Assembly (NCBI RefSeq): GCF_000300455.3
Contig: NZ_CP007215.2
Coordinates: 4,836,001 to 4,900,000 of the forward strand
Origin: Kosakonia sacchari SP1
GTDB taxonomy: Bacteria; Pseudomonadota; Gammaproteobacteria; Enterobacterales; Enterobacteriaceae
Length of the DNA stretch: 64,000 nucleotides
Direction: 5' to 3'
How positions within the stretch are numbered: the first letter of the stretch is position 1; the number at the start of each line of letters is the position of its first letter. The notes under the pieces are model-generated. The model was not told the DNA's origin. It was given only the letters and a program-made list of their open reading frames with translations, and did not search any database. Positions 9,782 through 24,750 of this stretch are shown one piece after another. A program made the translations under genes and the position numbers.

Positions 9782-10405
9782 TTATTTCTTCTCAACCAGA
9801 TATTTCACGGTGTTTGCGTAGTCCTGAACGAAGGCATCCAGGCTGCTGCCGTCCATGCCCTGCTGGTTAACCTGATATTTCCCGTTAACAAACATGGCCG
9901 GAACGCCCTGAAGTTGTAAATCCGCTGCCGCTTTTTCTTGCTGAGCAACCAGCGATTTCACCACGAAGCTGTTCCATGCAGCATCATACTCTTCGCCTTT
10001 CACACCCGCGCTGATGAAGACATCGCGAATATCAGCAACAGACTGCACGGTTTGCGTTTTCTGCACCGCTTCAAACAGCGGAGAGGTGATTTTATCTTCC
10101 ACACCAAGTGCCATGGCTACAGCCCACGCCTGCGTCATCTCTTTACCCAGTGGACCTAAGAATTCCACGTGGTATTTGGTCATTTTTGTGCCCTCTGGCA
10201 GCTTCTTCTTCACCGCGTCAGCAATATGCCAAACTTGCTCGAAGTCGTAGCAGTGTGGGCAATAAAACGAGAAGAACTCAAGCACCTGCGGCTCGCCCGC
10301 TACTGGCTTATCAAGTGTAATGAATTGCTTACCGTCTGTCGGTTGTGCTGCTGAGGCGCTAAAAGCCAGAATCATTCCTGCCAGCGCCAGCCAAATCTTC
10401 TTCAT
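9782..10405 (-). CDS. dsbA: Periplasmic thiol:disulfide oxidase DsbA
   Basis: DsbA introduces disulfide bonds into exported proteins and is reoxidised by DsbB. It is 207 aa (E. coli 208). A Sec signal peptide is seen at residues 1-19, ending ASA. The thioredoxin-fold active site is Cys49-Pro-His-Cys52, and the cis-proline loop is GVPAMF. It sits 16 bases downstream of srkA, so it is probably read from the srkA promoter as well as from its own, as known for the E. coli yihE-dsbA operon. Confidence 0.98.
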   Translation of the reverse strand: MKKIWLALAGMILAFSASAAQPTDGKQFITLDKPVAGEPQVLEFFSFYCPHCYDFEQVWHIADAVKKKLPEGTKMTKYHVEFLGPLGKEMTQAWAVAMALGVEDKITSPLFEAVQKTQTVQSVADIRDVFISAGVKGEEYDAAWNSFVVKSLVAQQEKAAADLQLQGVPAMFVNGKYQVNQQGMDGSSLDAFVQDYANTVKYLVEKK

Positions 10406-10421
10406 GGTTAACTCTCTCCAT

Positions 10422-11408
10422 TTAATACATTGGTGTTAATGCTAAAGGTGGTTCTTGAAGAACTTTCACCTGTTCAAGAAAAATCAATGTCTGTCTGTGC
10501 CAGTGATCTTCACTGCTTAGCCACGGAAAATTTTTGGGAAATGCCGGATCGTCCCAGCGACGAATCAGCCATGCTAGATAGTAAACCAGACGCATGGCGC
10601 GTAGCGGCTCGATTAACGCCAACTCAGCCACGTTGAATTCACTGAATTCTTCGTAGGCCTCGACGATCATCTCCAACTGCATACGCTGCTCGGCTTTATC
10701 ACCGTGTAGCAACATCCACAGATCCTGTATGGCAGGACCGTTACGGGCATCGTCTAAATCAACAAACATTGGCCCGTCTCGCCAGAGAATATTCCCTGCA
10801 TGGCAATCACCATGCAGACGCAAAAGATTAAAACGGTTATGCCATTGCGCCATTACAGCATCGATAAGCTTATCGGCTGCGCGCAAAAATTCATCCTTAA
10901 AACCAGAAGGAATGAGCGTTGATGTTTCAAAGAGTTGGCGTGGCTCAATCAGATATTCTTGAACGCCGATTTCCGGACGGCTTGTAAAATGCTTCTTACT
11001 GCCGGTTTGATGCATACGGCCAAGGTAGCGACCTACCCACTCCATTTGATCCAGGTTGTCGGCTTCAAACTGACGGCCACCAACGCTTGGGAAAACAGCG
11101 AAAAAGAAGTCCTGATGGGTGAGTAAGGTTTTATTATTGAAAGCGAGCGGCGCCGCGACTGGCACGTCATCACGCTGCAAATCTAAAGCAAATTCATGCT
11201 CTTCACGGATTTGTTGTGCAGACCAACGCTCCGGACGGTAAAACTTCACCACATAACGTTTGCGATCTTCATCCTGAAATTGATAAACGCGGTTTTCATA
11301 GCTGTTGAGCGGGGTAAGCCCGGAATCCACCCGGATCCCCTGCTCAAACAGCGCATCCATAATGGTATCCGGGTGTAATGTCTGGAAGGTAAAGGCGTTG
11401 CAGGTCAT
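10422..11408 (-). CDS. srkA: SrkA (RdoA/YihE) stress-response Ser/Thr kinase
   Basis: SrkA is a Cpx-regulated kinase of the choline-kinase-like fold that counteracts MazEF-linked death under stress. It is 328 aa, equal to E. coli. The catalytic loop [14 protein letters not shown] and the metal-binding [10 protein letters not shown] are both intact, as is the N-terminal YENRVYQF. The ATG is preceded by an AGGATGA sequence on the minus strand. It is the upstream gene of the srkA-dsbA pair. Confidence 0.96.
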   Translation of the reverse strand: MTCNAFTFQTLHPDTIMDALFEQGIRVDSGLTPLNSYENRVYQFQDEDRKRYVVKFYRPERWSAQQIREEHEFALDLQRDDVPVAAPLAFNNKTLLTHQDFFFAVFPSVGGRQFEADNLDQMEWVGRYLGRMHQTGSKKHFTSRPEIGVQEYLIEPRQLFETSTLIPSGFKDEFLRAADKLIDAVMAQWHNRFNLLRLHGDCHAGNILWRDGPMFVDLDDARNGPAIQDLWMLLHGDKAEQRMQLEMIVEAYEEFSEFNVAELALIEPLRAMRLVYYLAWLIRRWDDPAFPKNFPWLSSEDHWHRQTLIFLEQVKVLQEPPLALTPMY

Positions 11409-11483
11409 CCTGGGATCCGAAAATACGACGAATAGTTCAGGATATCATTTCGTAGCGTATTCGGTTGCGCCGCTTACAAGCTT

Positions 11484-11753
11484 TTACTCTTTAATTACGC
11501 CACGCGCGCGCAACAGCGCGGTTTTAAAATCCTCTTCATAATCTTTCTGAATGCCTGGGATCACCGCATCTTTCGAGGAGTCGCGCATTTTCAGATGATA
11601 GATCAGGATGTCATCACTTAAATCCACAAGGTCGCCTTGATAACCTGACTCTTGCGCCAGTTTCTGCAAAAATTGCACTAAATTAAGCTCTGGCTCTTTT
11701 TGCCATGCAGGCTGGAGAAGTTCGATAACTTCATTCAGGCGTTTACATTTCAT
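11484..11753 (-). CDS. yihD: YihD, DUF1040 protein
   Basis: This is an 89-residue conserved enterobacterial protein (E. coli YihD, 89 aa). The start [17 protein letters not shown] at 11753 matches the family and has a GGAG-type ribosome-binding site a few bases upstream; an in-frame ATG ten codons earlier is rejected. The protein is helical and acidic with [16 protein letters not shown] near the C terminus. Its function is not known to me; it is divergent from mobA and shares a 69-base promoter region with it. Confidence 0.93.
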   Translation of the reverse strand: MKCKRLNEVIELLQPAWQKEPELNLVQFLQKLAQESGYQGDLVDLSDDILIYHLKMRDSSKDAVIPGIQKDYEEDFKTALLRARGVIKE

Positions 11754-11822
11754 AATCGTGCTCCTTACTCTGGGTACAGACACGTTAGCAGGGTAAAACC
11801 CACAATAAAAGAGGCGATAAGG

Positions 11823-12410
11823 GTGACAGACAGTAGTGCAGTAACAGGTGTGGTGCTGGCGGGAGGAAAAGCCTCGCGGATGGGTGGAAAAGATAAAGGG
11901 CTGCAGGAATTAAATGGCAAACCGCTGTGGCAACATGTTGCCGAACGGCTGGCACCACAGGTAACCAGCTTAGTTATTAGCGCCAATCAAAACCTTGAAA
12001 TTTATCGCACCAGTGGCTTACCCGTCCTCACAGATACGCTGGATGATTTTCCTGGCCCGCTGGCGGGAATTCTCTCCGTTATGCAGCAAAGTGATGGGGA
12101 GTGGTTTCTATTTTGCCCGTGCGATACGCCACGTATACCAACGGATCTTATTACGCGGTTACAAAAGAACCGGCAGCATAATGCGCCTGCAATGTGGGTT
12201 AATGATGGCGAGAGAGATCACCCGGCAATTGCTCTGGTACATCGCAGCGTTTTACCATTTTTGCAGGACTATCTCACCAGCGGCGAACGTCGGGTGATGG
12301 TATTTATGCGACGAGCAGGAGGGCATGCGGTGGATTTTAGTGATGTGAAATCCGCCTTCGCCAATGTGAACACCCCAGATGATCTCGCGCACTGGCAGGA
12401 GAGAATATGA
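11823..12410 (+). CDS. mobA: Molybdenum cofactor guanylyltransferase MobA
   Basis: MobA transfers GMP from GTP to molybdopterin to form the guanine-dinucleotide cofactor used by DMSO-reductase-family enzymes. From GTG 11823 it is 195 aa (E. coli 194). The nucleotide-binding signature [16 protein letters not shown] is at residues 12-27, and the PCDTPRIP metal/GTP site follows. GTG is chosen because GAGG lies 8 bases upstream and the N terminus ([14 protein letters not shown]) is of family length. The upstream ATG at 11700 would overlap yihD. The last four bases overlap mobB. Confidence 0.96.
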   Translation: MTDSSAVTGVVLAGGKASRMGGKDKGLQELNGKPLWQHVAERLAPQVTSLVISANQNLEIYRTSGLPVLTDTLDDFPGPLAGILSVMQQSDGEWFLFCPCDTPRIPTDLITRLQKNRQHNAPAMWVNDGERDHPAIALVHRSVLPFLQDYLTSGERRVMVFMRRAGGHAVDFSDVKSAFANVNTPDDLAHWQERI

Positions 12411-12916
12411 TCCCATTACTTGCCATTGCCGCCTGGAGCGGAACAGGGAAAACGACGCTGCTTAAGAAGTTGATTCCAGCTCTCTGTGAACAAGGTATTC
12501 GCCCTGGGTTAATCAAACATACCCATCACGATATGGATGTTGATAAGCCTGGTAAAGACAGCTACGAATTACGTAAAGCAGGTGCGGCGCAAACATTGGT
12601 TGCCAGTTCGCAACGCTGGGCATTAATGACAGAAACGCCGGATGAGGCCGAGTTGGATTTGGCATATCTGATTAGCAGAATGGATGCAACAAAACTGGAT
12701 CTGGTACTTATCGAGGGTTTTAAACACGAGCCTGTGCCCAAAATCCTGCTCTGGCGGCATGACTGTGGTCATGATTTAGCGGAGCTGGTGCTGGACGAGC
12801 ATGTTATCGCCATTGCCAGTGATATCCCTCTAATGCATGGTGTGCCGGTACTAGACCTGAATGATATTGAGCAGATAGTCACGTTTATTATGCGCTGGAT
12901 TAGGCAAGTGGATTAA
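12407..12916 (+). CDS. mobB: MobB, GTP-binding partner of MobA
   Basis: MobB binds GTP and assists MobA in molybdenum cofactor maturation but is not essential for it. It is 169 aa (E. coli 175). The P-loop reads [12 protein letters not shown] at residues 8-19, followed by the conserved [25 protein letters not shown] block. The ATG overlaps the mobA stop (ATGA), indicating translational coupling. The gene ends 146 bases before the 5S rRNA end of the rRNA operon, the same flank as E. coli rrnA. Confidence 0.96.
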   Translation: MIPLLAIAAWSGTGKTTLLKKLIPALCEQGIRPGLIKHTHHDMDVDKPGKDSYELRKAGAAQTLVASSQRWALMTETPDEAELDLAYLISRMDATKLDLVLIEGFKHEPVPKILLWRHDCGHDLAELVLDEHVIAIASDIPLMHGVPVLDLNDIEQIVTFIMRWIRQVD

Positions 12917-13023
12917 TTTGCTGGTACTGACTGCCTGTTTAACATGAAGCGTTCTGGCCTGGAACATAAAACAAAAAACCAGCAACCAGCATCGCAGGCA
13001 TGAATTTCACTGCATAAAAACGC

Positions 13024-13050
13024 AAAAAGGCCATCCGTCAGGATGGCCTC
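13024..13050 (-). terminator. Terminator of the rRNA operon
   Basis: On the minus strand GAGGCCATCC-loop-GGATGGCC followed by UUUUUGCG lies 12 bases after the 5S gene. It matches the T1-type terminator of enterobacterial rrn operons. Confidence 0.88.
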
Positions 13051-13062
13051 TTCACTGGTTTG

Positions 13063-13182
13063 ATGCCTGGCAGTTCCCTACTCTCGCATGGGGAGACCCC
13101 ACACTACCATCGGCGCTACGGCGTTTCACTTCTGAGTTCGGCATGGGGTCAGGTGGGACCACCGCGCTAGTGCCGCCAGGCA
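13063..13182 (-). rRNA. rrf: 5S ribosomal RNA
   Basis: This is a 120-base gene running TGCCTGGCGGC to CTGCCAGGCAT on the minus strand, with the conserved internal CCCACCTGACCCCATGCCG. It pairs end to end and lies last in the operon. It is separated from 23S by an unusually long spacer of 189 bases. Confidence 0.98.
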
Positions 13183-13197
13183 AATTCTTTGTGCCCT

Positions 13198-13317
13198 GTC
13201 CTGTGTCTTTTGCACCAATACCGCGTTGGCTGCATTCACGAACGTCAGTCACATACTCCTGTATGCTCCCTCCGTCGTCTCATTTGCCGCCTTGTCTCTG
13301 CGCAAAATCCTTCGGAC
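13198..13317. repeat. ERIC-like element in the 23S-5S spacer
   Basis: On the minus strand the spacer contains AGGCGGCAAATGAG, then GAGCATACAGGAGTATGTGACTG-like sequence, then GAATGCAGCCAACGC. These are the conserved landmarks of the ERIC/IRU element (AGGCGGCAAG, the GAGCTTAC/AAGTAAGTGACTG core palindrome, AGGCAGCCAACGC). Imperfect terminal repeats GTCC...TTTTGC bound a 120-base unit, close to the 127-base ERIC. It enlarges the spacer from the usual ~92 bases to 189. The core hairpin (CATAC/GTATG) would form in the pre-rRNA. Confidence 0.75.
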
Positions 13318-13371
13318 TCTGAATCAAAGCTGAAAATCTGTCTCTCACCGCCAAAACATCTTCGGCGTTGT

Positions 13372-16277
<2,906 letters not shown>

Positions 16278-16717
16278 TCACAACCCGAAGATGTTTCTTT
16301 CGATTCATCATCGCGCTGTAAAAATTTGAGAGACTCACAGAACAGTTCACACTGTTCAGTGTTTCAATTTTCAGCTTGATCCAGATTTTTAAAGAGCAAA
16401 TATCTCAAACGTGACTCGCAAGTCAGTTTTGAGATACGGCTGGCAACGCCTTTCACACATTACCGCGCAAGTGGCGTCCCCTAGGGGATTCGAACCCCTG
16501 TTACCGCCGTGAAAGGGCGGTGTCCTGGGCCTCTAGACGAAGGGGACACGAAAATTGCATATCACGCGCTGCGTGATATTTTCGTGTAGGGTGAGCTTTC
16601 ATTAACAGAAAGCGAGCGGCTTTATTTATTAAGCCTCACTCCCGACGCGTAAACGCCTTGCTATTTACTTTTCATCAGACAATCTGTGTGGACACTGCAG
16701 AGGCAGGTTCTTTAAGG
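16278..16717 (-). other. 16S-23S internal transcribed spacer with tRNA-Glu
   Basis: This 440-base spacer holds one tRNA-Glu gene and a boxA-like antitermination sequence (GCTCTTTAAAAAT, about 16387-16399). The single tRNA-Glu type corresponds to E. coli rrnB, C, E and G rather than rrnA, D or H, which carry tRNA-Ile and tRNA-Ala. Confidence 0.85.
16472..16547 (-). tRNA. gltT/gltV-type: tRNA-Glu (anticodon TTC)
   Basis: The 76-base sequence starts GTCCCCTTCGTCTAGAGG and ends CCCCTAGGGGACGCCA, with encoded CCA. The anticodon loop CCTTTCAC carries TTC. The acceptor stem GTCCCCT/AGGGGAC and the T arm GGGGTTCGAATCCCC pair fully. It lies in the 16S-23S spacer. Confidence 0.97.
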
Positions 16718-18257
<1,540 letters not shown>

Positions 18258-18590
18258 AAAAGTTTGATGCTCAATGTTTCTTTATTTCTAAAGAAAAGAA
18301 CTTCGTAATGAATTACGTGTTCACTCACTGAGACTTGGTATTCATTTTTCGTCTTGCGACGTTAAGAATCCAGTCACCCTGAGTGCCCACACAGATTGTC
18401 TGATAAATTGTTAAAGAGCAGTGCCGCCTCGCTTTTTGCTGCGGCGCGGGTTGCGTATACTACGCTTTCCCGCCGTGAAGTCAACTGTTTATTTTCAGAA
18501 TTCTTCACCTGACAGGCCGGTGTGTTTGCCGTTGTGCCGTGTCAGTGGAGGCGCATTATAGGGAGTTAATTCCCGCTGACAACCCCTAAT
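18258..18590 (-). promoter_or_regulatory. rRNA operon leader with P1, P2 and boxA
   Basis: P1 has -35 TTGTCA (18577-18582), a 16-base spacer and -10 TATAAT (18555-18560), followed by the GC-rich GCGCC discriminator expected of stringently controlled rrn promoters. P2 has -35 TTGACT (18479-18484) and -10 TAGTAT (18457-18462). BoxA TGCTCTTTAACAA lies at 18408-18420. The AT-rich sequence TTTTTTGAAATTAG upstream of P1 can act as an UP element. Confidence 0.9.
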
Positions 18591-18732
18591 TTCAAAAAAC
18601 TTTTCAACCGTCTCTTTTTTCAACAAAGCGTGGTAAAAAGCGGCATGAATTGCCGATTTCGCTGTTTTTACCACCGCTGAAAGGTATCGAATGGCATACT
18701 AGCCAGTGAAATAAAGAGATAAGGAAGTAAAA

Positions 18733-19422
18733 ATGCCGCTAAACGCACAACAACTTGCCGCGCAGAAAAACATATCCTGGGTTCTGGCAGAGAAACTGGC
18801 GCAACAAATCCTGAAGGGAGAATATGCCCCAGGAAGTATTCTGCCGGGTGAGATGGAGCTGGGTGAGAAGTTTGGCGTAAGCCGCACCGCTGTCAGAGAA
18901 GCGGTAAAGACATTAACCGCAAAAGGGATGGTGCTCCCTCGCCCGCGTATTGGTACTCGCGTTATGCCGCGTGGAAACTGGAACTTCCTTGATAAGGAGT
19001 TGCTCTCCTGGTGGATGCATGAGGATAATTTCCAGGACGTTGTTCAACACTTTCTCATTATGCGCAGCAGTCTTGAGCCTCAGGCGTGTCTGCTCGCCGC
19101 CACGCTGGGTAGCGCGGAACAAAAAGCGTATCTCAATACATTAATGGAAGAGATGGTGTTCCTGAAAAAGAACTTCAACCGCGAACGCTGGGTAGAAGTC
19201 GATATGGCATGGCATGAACATATCTATGCGATGAGCGATAACCCGTTTCTTATTTCGTTCTCCACACTGTTTCATTCTATCTATCACACCTACTTTACCT
19301 CTATTACACAAAATGAAGTGATCAAGCTCGACCTTCACCAGGCGATTGTGGACGCCATCCAGGAGAGCGATGGCGACAGCGCGCTGCGGGCGTGCCAGCT
19401 GTTACTTAATACGCCGAATTAA
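18733..19422 (+). CDS. yieP: YieP, GntR/FadR-family regulator
   Basis: This is a 229-residue transcription factor (E. coli YieP 230). Residues 10-80 form a GntR winged helix ([32 protein letters not shown]), and residues 95-225 form an FCD ligand-binding domain with the DMAWHEHIY metal-binding motif. It heads a two-gene unit with the transporter gene hsrA, 11 bases downstream, and probably controls it. It lies directly upstream of the rRNA operon promoter, divergent from it, as in E. coli rrnC. Confidence 0.95.
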   Translation: MPLNAQQLAAQKNISWVLAEKLAQQILKGEYAPGSILPGEMELGEKFGVSRTAVREAVKTLTAKGMVLPRPRIGTRVMPRGNWNFLDKELLSWWMHEDNFQDVVQHFLIMRSSLEPQACLLAATLGSAEQKAYLNTLMEEMVFLKKNFNRERWVEVDMAWHEHIYAMSDNPFLISFSTLFHSIYHTYFTSITQNEVIKLDLHQAIVDAIQESDGDSALRACQLLLNTPN

Positions 19423-19433
19423 CAGGACAAGGT

Positions 19434-20837
19434 ATGACAGAGAAGAAAGCACGCAGTATGGCCGGCCTGCCGTGGATTGCGGCAATGGCTTTTTTTATGC
19501 AGGCACTGGATGCCACGATTCTTAACACCGCACTCCCTGCAATAGCACAAAGCCTTGGTCGTTCCCCTTTAGCGATGCAATCGGCGATTATCAGCTACAC
19601 ACTCACAGTCGCCATGCTTATCCCCATGAGCGGCTGGCTGGCCGATCGCTTCGGTACACGGCGCGTCTTTATGCTGGCAGTCAGCCTGTTTACTCTTGGC
19701 TCGCTGGCCTGCGCGCTTTCTAATTCATTATCGATGCTGGTCGTGTTCCGTGTGATTCAGGGGATCGGTGGCGCAATGATGATGCCGGTCGCACGCCTGG
19801 CATTGCTTCGGGCTTATCCGCGCAGCGAATTGCTGCCGGTACTGAACTTCGTCACCATGCCCGGGCTGGTCGGGCCGATTCTGGGGCCAGTAATGGGTGG
19901 CGTACTGGTTACCTGGGCGAGCTGGCACTGGATCTTCTTAATTAATATCCCGATTGGCCTCGCCGGTCTGTTTTATGCCCGCAAATACATGCCGAACTTC
20001 ACCACGCCACGACGCAGTTTCGATATGGGCGGTTTTTTCCTGTTCGGTTTGAGCCTGGTGCTGTTCTCAAGCGGAATGGAGTTGTTCGGTGAGAAGCTGG
20101 TCGCCAGTTGGATCGCTTTTACTATCATTCTGAGCGGCATTTTGCTGTTACTGGCCTACATCCGCCACGCGCGCCGCCATCCAACGCCGTTGATATCGCT
20201 CAACCTGTTTAACACCCGCACCTTCTCCGTTGGCGTTGCCGGGAATATTGCTTCGCGTTTGGGTACCGGCTGTGTGCCCTTTTTAATGCCGCTAATGTTG
20301 CAGGTTGGGTTCGGTTATCCGGCATTGATCGCCGGTTGCATGATGGCACCCACCGCGCTGGGTTCTATTCTCGCAAAATCGATGGTAACCCAGATATTGC
20401 GCCGGCTTGGCTACCGTAAAACGTTGGTGGGTATCACGCTGTTTATTGGTTTGATGATTGCCCAGTTCGCCTTACAAACACCAGCGATGGCAATATGGAT
20501 GCTGGTATTACCGCTGTTCATTCTTGGGATGGCAATGTCCACGCAGTTCACCGCAATGAACACCATTACGCTTGCAGACTTAACCGACGAGAACGCCAGC
20601 AGTGGCAATAGTGTGCTGGCGGTAACACAGCAACTATCAATTAGCCTCGGCGTGGCGGTTAGCGCAGCGGTGCTGCGTTTCTATGAAGGGTTTGACAGCA
20701 CAAACACGGTGGAACAATTCCACTACACCTTTATCACGATGGGCGCGATCACGTTGATTTCCGCGTTAGTGTTTATGTTGTTAAAAGCAAAAGATGGCCG
20801 CAACCTGATTAAAGAACGGCACAAAAAGTCAGGCTGA
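19434..20837 (+). CDS. hsrA: HsrA/YieO, DHA2-family MFS transporter
   Basis: This is a predicted 14-helix proton-driven multidrug-type exporter, 467 aa (E. coli about 475). The family signature [15 protein letters not shown] in helix 1 and the [13 protein letters not shown] loop after helix 2 are intact, and motif C ([10 protein letters not shown]) is in helix 5. The E. coli gene was named for a homocysteine-resistance phenotype. It overlaps the 3' end of rbsR by 9 bases, tail to tail. Confidence 0.94.
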   Translation: MTEKKARSMAGLPWIAAMAFFMQALDATILNTALPAIAQSLGRSPLAMQSAIISYTLTVAMLIPMSGWLADRFGTRRVFMLAVSLFTLGSLACALSNSLSMLVVFRVIQGIGGAMMMPVARLALLRAYPRSELLPVLNFVTMPGLVGPILGPVMGGVLVTWASWHWIFLINIPIGLAGLFYARKYMPNFTTPRRSFDMGGFFLFGLSLVLFSSGMELFGEKLVASWIAFTIILSGILLLLAYIRHARRHPTPLISLNLFNTRTFSVGVAGNIASRLGTGCVPFLMPLMLQVGFGYPALIAGCMMAPTALGSILAKSMVTQILRRLGYRKTLVGITLFIGLMIAQFALQTPAMAIWMLVLPLFILGMAMSTQFTAMNTITLADLTDENASSGNSVLAVTQQLSISLGVAVSAAVLRFYEGFDSTNTVEQFHYTFITMGAITLISALVFMLLKAKDGRNLIKERHKKSG

Positions 20838-21821
20838 GCCGCGCTCCATTAATATTGGCGTGAGCTGCAAACGCTGCTGTTGCAAACCAGGCTCCGCAAT
20901 CCGATGGATAAGCACATCAATCGCCAGCTCACCCAGTTCATCTTTCGGCTGATGAATAGTGGTGAGCGGCGGCGTCATGTAACGCGCCAGTTCAATGTCG
21001 TCATAACCGACGATCGCCATATCCTGCGGGATTTTTAGCCCCGCCTGGTACAGCGCCTGATACGCGCCCACGGCCATCGCATCATTACCAATAAATACCG
21101 CCTGCGGGCGTTCGTTCATTGCCAGTAATGCCTGCATAGCGTCAAAACCGCCGCCAAATTCAAAATCGCTCTCGATTTCATCCCCTTCACGAATCATCAA
21201 CCCGGCGCGAGCCATCGCTTCGCGATACCCTTCCAGGCGAAGACGCGCAGGCGTTTTATCCAGCGGACCGGTAATGCAGGCAATACGCGTATGGCCTTTG
21301 CCAATCAGATATTGTGTCGCCATATCGCCGCCGAGCAACGAATTGTCCTGAATCAGATCGCTGTCACCATCGAATGGCGCCCAGTCCATCATCACAGTTG
21401 GAATTGAAGGATAGCGCTGCATGATCTCTTGCGAAGGCTGGTGCGTTTCGGTACACAGCAACAGCAACCCATCGACGCGTTTTTGCATCAATGTTTCCAG
21501 GTTGCGGTTCATCCGCTGCTCGTCACCTTCGGTGTTGCACAACACAAGGCTGTAACCCCGCTCGAAGCAGCTGCGCTCCACGCCGCGTACCAGCTCCGAG
21601 TAAAACGGATTGGTACTGGCGGTGATCAGCATACCAATCGTACGCGTCTGGTTGATCTTCAGGCTACGCGCGATAGCAGAAGGCGCGTAGTTCAGCGTCT
21701 TGATCGCCGTTTCCACTTTTTCGCGGATAGCCTCACTGACAAAGCGATCTTTGTTAATTACGTGGGAAACGGTTGAAGTAGAAACGCCCGCCAGGCGGGC
21801 AACATCCTTCATGGTCGCCAA
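20829..21821 (-). CDS. rbsR: Ribose operon repressor RbsR
   Basis: RbsR is a LacI-family repressor released by ribose. It is 330 aa as in E. coli. The N-terminal helix-turn-helix [20 protein letters not shown] and the hinge [16 protein letters not shown] lead into a periplasmic-binding-protein-like effector domain. It is the last gene of the ribose operon, 3 bases after rbsK. Probable operator palindromes lie upstream of rbsD. Confidence 0.97.
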   Translation of the reverse strand: MATMKDVARLAGVSTSTVSHVINKDRFVSEAIREKVETAIKTLNYAPSAIARSLKINQTRTIGMLITASTNPFYSELVRGVERSCFERGYSLVLCNTEGDEQRMNRNLETLMQKRVDGLLLLCTETHQPSQEIMQRYPSIPTVMMDWAPFDGDSDLIQDNSLLGGDMATQYLIGKGHTRIACITGPLDKTPARLRLEGYREAMARAGLMIREGDEIESDFEFGGGFDAMQALLAMNERPQAVFIGNDAMAVGAYQALYQAGLKIPQDMAIVGYDDIELARYMTPPLTTIHQPKDELGELAIDVLIHRIAEPGLQQQRLQLTPILMERGSA

Positions 21822-21824
21822 GCG

Positions 21825-22754
21825 TCACCCCTGCGAAGAGAGAAAATCGTCAATCTCATTGCGCCACGGCACAGACGGTTGCGCACCCTTACGCGTGACA
21901 GCAATCGCCGCCGCCGCATGAGCAAAACGAATCGCCTCATCCAGAGGTTTATCTTCCAGTAGCGCGGTCAACAACGCGCCGTTAAACGTGTCACCCGCCG
22001 CAATGGTATCGATGGCTTTCACGTTAAAACCGGGTATGCGTTTGCCTTCGCCATTAACGCTGGCCCACACGCCACGGCTACCAAGGGTGATAATCACCGT
22101 GTTAATACCTTTGGCGTGAAGCGCCTGTGCAGCCCGCGCAGCATCTTCGTCGCTGGATACCTTAATCCCGGTGAGTTTTTCCGCTTCGGTCTCATTTGGC
22201 GTGATGATATCCACCAGCGCCAGCAGTTCATCGGAAAGCTCGCGCGCCGGTGCCGGATTCAACGCCACGAGGGTATTATTCTGATGCGCAATACGCGCCG
22301 CAGCCAGTACGCTCTCAACCGGTGATTCCAGTTGCATTAACATCGCAGAAGCCTGCGCAATCAGGTCATGCTGCGCGTTGACGCGCTCCACTGAGAGCGC
22401 TGCATTCGCTCCCGCATGAATACCGATAACATTCTCACCTTCACCGTTAACGAAAATCAGCGCAACACCGGTGGATTCACCTGCAACCACGCTCACCGGC
22501 GCAACATCAATATTGTCGCTCTCAAGCTGTTTACGCACGTGCGCACCGGTATCGTCATCGCCGGTACAGGCGATAAACGCAATATCCGCACCGCTGCGCC
22601 CGGCGGCTACCGCCTGGTTTGCCCCTTTACCGCCAAAAGCCACCTGATACTGGCTGCCCGTCACGGTTTCGCCCGGTGTCGGGAAAGATTCAAGGTTAAG
22701 AATGTGATCGGCATTGATACTGCCAAGGACAACGAGTTTGCCTGCGGTTTTCAT
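21825..22754 (-). CDS. rbsK: Ribokinase RbsK
   Basis: RbsK phosphorylates D-ribose to ribose 5-phosphate. It is 309 aa, equal to E. coli, from ATG 22754 (MKTAGKLVVLGSINADHIL); the longer ORF running to 22850 has no family similarity. PfkB signatures are GGKGANQAVAAGR near residue 42 and DTIAAGDTFNGAL near 250, with Asp255-type catalytic base in AAGD. It is separated from rbsB by 108 bases containing a GCGCCACC/GGTGGCGC hairpin that may adjust relative expression. Confidence 0.97.
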   Translation of the reverse strand: MKTAGKLVVLGSINADHILNLESFPTPGETVTGSQYQVAFGGKGANQAVAAGRSGADIAFIACTGDDDTGAHVRKQLESDNIDVAPVSVVAGESTGVALIFVNGEGENVIGIHAGANAALSVERVNAQHDLIAQASAMLMQLESPVESVLAAARIAHQNNTLVALNPAPARELSDELLALVDIITPNETEAEKLTGIKVSSDEDAARAAQALHAKGINTVIITLGSRGVWASVNGEGKRIPGFNVKAIDTIAAGDTFNGALLTALLEDKPLDEAIRFAHAAAAIAVTRKGAQPSVPWRNEIDDFLSSQG

Positions 22755-22862
22755 GATGAGCTTGTCCGTAAAATGCGCCACCTTTCGGTGGCGCGTGCCA
22801 TGCTTTTCTTTTTTGCATTGTCCCTCTGGCGAAAGGTGTTTGCCCTCCACCAGAATGACGAA

Positions 22863-23753
22863 TTACTGCTTAACCACCAGCTTCAGATCAACCGGGTTTT
22901 TGGCGTAGACTTTTTCACCTTTCAGCACTTTGTCTGCGGTATCCACGCCTTTCGCGCCGATCTGCTCCGGCAACTGAGCGATAGTCGCCGCCAGTTTACC
23001 GTCGTTAACCGCTTTCACGCCGTCTGGCGTACCGTCAAAGCCGACAACCATCACATCGGTTTTACCGGCAGTTTGCAGTGCGCGCAGCGCACCCAGCGCC
23101 ATTTCGTCGTTCTGCGCGAAAACAGCCTGCACATCCGGATGCGCGGTCAGCAGGTTCTGCATCACGTTCAGACCCTTAGTGCGGTCGAAGTCAGCCGGCT
23201 GGCTGGCCAGTACGTTAAATTTGTGCGCAGCAACTGCCTGCTGGAAGCCTTCACCACGTTCACGCGCAGCGGACGTCCCGGCAATACCCGCCAGTTCAAT
23301 CACTTTCGCGCCTTCGCCCGCTTTCTTAGCAATGTAATCCCCGGCGATTTTGCCGCCGAGCACGTTATCAGAAGCAATATGGCTTACCACTTCACCGCTG
23401 GACGCTACGCGGTCGAGGGTGATCACCGGGATTTTCGCCTGGTTTGCCATTTTTACAGCGTTACCTACAGCGTCGGAATCGGTCGGGTTGATCAGCAGCA
23501 ATTTGGTGCCGCGCACGGTCAGGTCCTGCACGTTCGCCAGCTCTTTCGCCGGGTTGTTTTGCGAGTCCAGCACCACCAGGTCATAACCCAGTTTGTCCGC
23601 TTCTTTCTGCGCGCCATCCTTCAGGGAAACGAAGAACGGGTTGTTCAGCGTGGAAATCACCAGAGCAATAGAGTCCTTCGCCATCGCGTTCGCGCTTACG
23701 GTGGCGCTCAGTGCAACAGCAGAAACCAGAGTGGCCAGTTTTTTCATGTTCAT
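22863..23753 (-). CDS. rbsB: Ribose-binding periplasmic protein RbsB
   Basis: RbsB delivers ribose to the RbsAC transporter and to the chemoreceptor Trg. From ATG 23753 it has 296 aa, as E. coli. A Sec signal peptide spans residues 1-25 (ends ANAMA), and the mature protein starts KDSIALVIS. Ribose contacts are seen in the TLNNPFF and FDGTPDG segments. Two ATGs lie six bases apart; AGGA is 9 bases before the second, which is preferred. Confidence 0.97.
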   Translation of the reverse strand: MNMKKLATLVSAVALSATVSANAMAKDSIALVISTLNNPFFVSLKDGAQKEADKLGYDLVVLDSQNNPAKELANVQDLTVRGTKLLLINPTDSDAVGNAVKMANQAKIPVITLDRVASSGEVVSHIASDNVLGGKIAGDYIAKKAGEGAKVIELAGIAGTSAARERGEGFQQAVAAHKFNVLASQPADFDRTKGLNVMQNLLTAHPDVQAVFAQNDEMALGALRALQTAGKTDVMVVGFDGTPDGVKAVNDGKLAATIAQLPEQIGAKGVDTADKVLKGEKVYAKNPVDLKLVVKQ

Positions 23754-23779
23754 TTTCATGAGTCCTGTTGTGTAGGTAA

Positions 23780-24745
23780 TTACTGCTTTTTGTTGTCTAC
23801 CAGCACCGCGAGCAGAATCACCACTGCTTTAACGATCATCTGGTAATAGGAGGAAACGCTCAACAAATTCAATCCATTATTGAGGAAGCCAAGGATCAGT
23901 GCGCCAATTAACGTGCCGACAATACGTCCTTTGCCACCTGCGAGACTGGTCCCACCCAAAACAACCGCAGCGATAGCATCCAGCTCATAACCCGCTCCCG
24001 CAGTAGGTTGCGCCGAGGAAAGACGCGCCACTTCAATAATGCCCGCCAGCGAGGCCAGAAGGCCGCACAGGGAGTAAACGATAACTTTGACTTTATCAAC
24101 GCTGATACCGGATAAGCGTGTCGCCGCTTCGTTACCGCCTAATGCATAGATATAGCGGCCCAAACGGGTGTGATGCAACAGATACCACGCCGCGATAAAG
24201 ACGACGGCCATCAGCCACACCGGCGTTGGAATGCCGAACGGGCGACCAATACCGAACCAGCCAAACACATCAGCGTTATCAGTAAAACCGGTATTTACCG
24301 GGCTACCGTTGGTATAAACCAGCGTCACACCGCGCAGCAGCAGCATCATCACCAGCGTGGCGATAAACGCCTGTACGCGGCCTTTCGCGACAATCGTACC
24401 GGTCAGCGCGCCAACAGCCGCGCCGAGCGCCAACGCGCCGACAACCGCCACCAGCGCGTTAACTTCCATGCCCACCAGCGAGGCGGCAACCGCGCCGGTG
24501 AGCGCTAACAGAGAACCGACGGACAGATCGATTCCCGACGTTAAAATAACCAGCGTCATACCGACCGCCATAATGGCGTTCACCGAGGTCTGTTGCAGGA
24601 TATTTAACAGGTTATTGACGGTAAAAAAGTTCGGGCTCATGGTCGAGACAATCGCAATCAGCACCAGCAGGGCAATCAACGATTTTTGTTCCATCAACCA
24701 TGCTTTGGTGAAATAACGGCGACCAGAAACAGCCTGGGTAGTCAT
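23780..24745 (-). CDS. rbsC: Ribose ABC transporter permease RbsC
   Basis: This is a 321-residue inner-membrane permease with about ten hydrophobic helices (E. coli 321). The EAA-like cytoplasmic loop [14 protein letters not shown] and the [12 protein letters not shown] segment are typical of the BPD_transp_2 family. It works with RbsA and RbsB and lies between them in the operon. Confidence 0.97.
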   Translation of the reverse strand: MTTQAVSGRRYFTKAWLMEQKSLIALLVLIAIVSTMSPNFFTVNNLLNILQQTSVNAIMAVGMTLVILTSGIDLSVGSLLALTGAVAASLVGMEVNALVAVVGALALGAAVGALTGTIVAKGRVQAFIATLVMMLLLRGVTLVYTNGSPVNTGFTDNADVFGWFGIGRPFGIPTPVWLMAVVFIAAWYLLHHTRLGRYIYALGGNEAATRLSGISVDKVKVIVYSLCGLLASLAGIIEVARLSSAQPTAGAGYELDAIAAVVLGGTSLAGGKGRIVGTLIGALILGFLNNGLNLLSVSSYYQMIVKAVVILLAVLVDNKKQ

Positions 24746-24750
24746 CTTTT

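Noticed and set aside
22781..22802. GCGCCACC/GGTGGCGC hairpin between rbsK and rbsB as a terminator
   Set aside because: It has no U run and lies inside the ribose operon; it is better seen as an mRNA processing or stability element and is noted under rbsK.
22755..22850. Thirty-two-codon N-terminal extension of RbsK
   Set aside because: The extension has no similarity to ribokinases and covers a hairpin; ATG 22754 gives the exact family length.
22416..23846. A 476-codon open frame on the plus strand
   Set aside because: It is antisense to rbsK and rbsB, both full-length and clearly real; no motif or start signal supports it.
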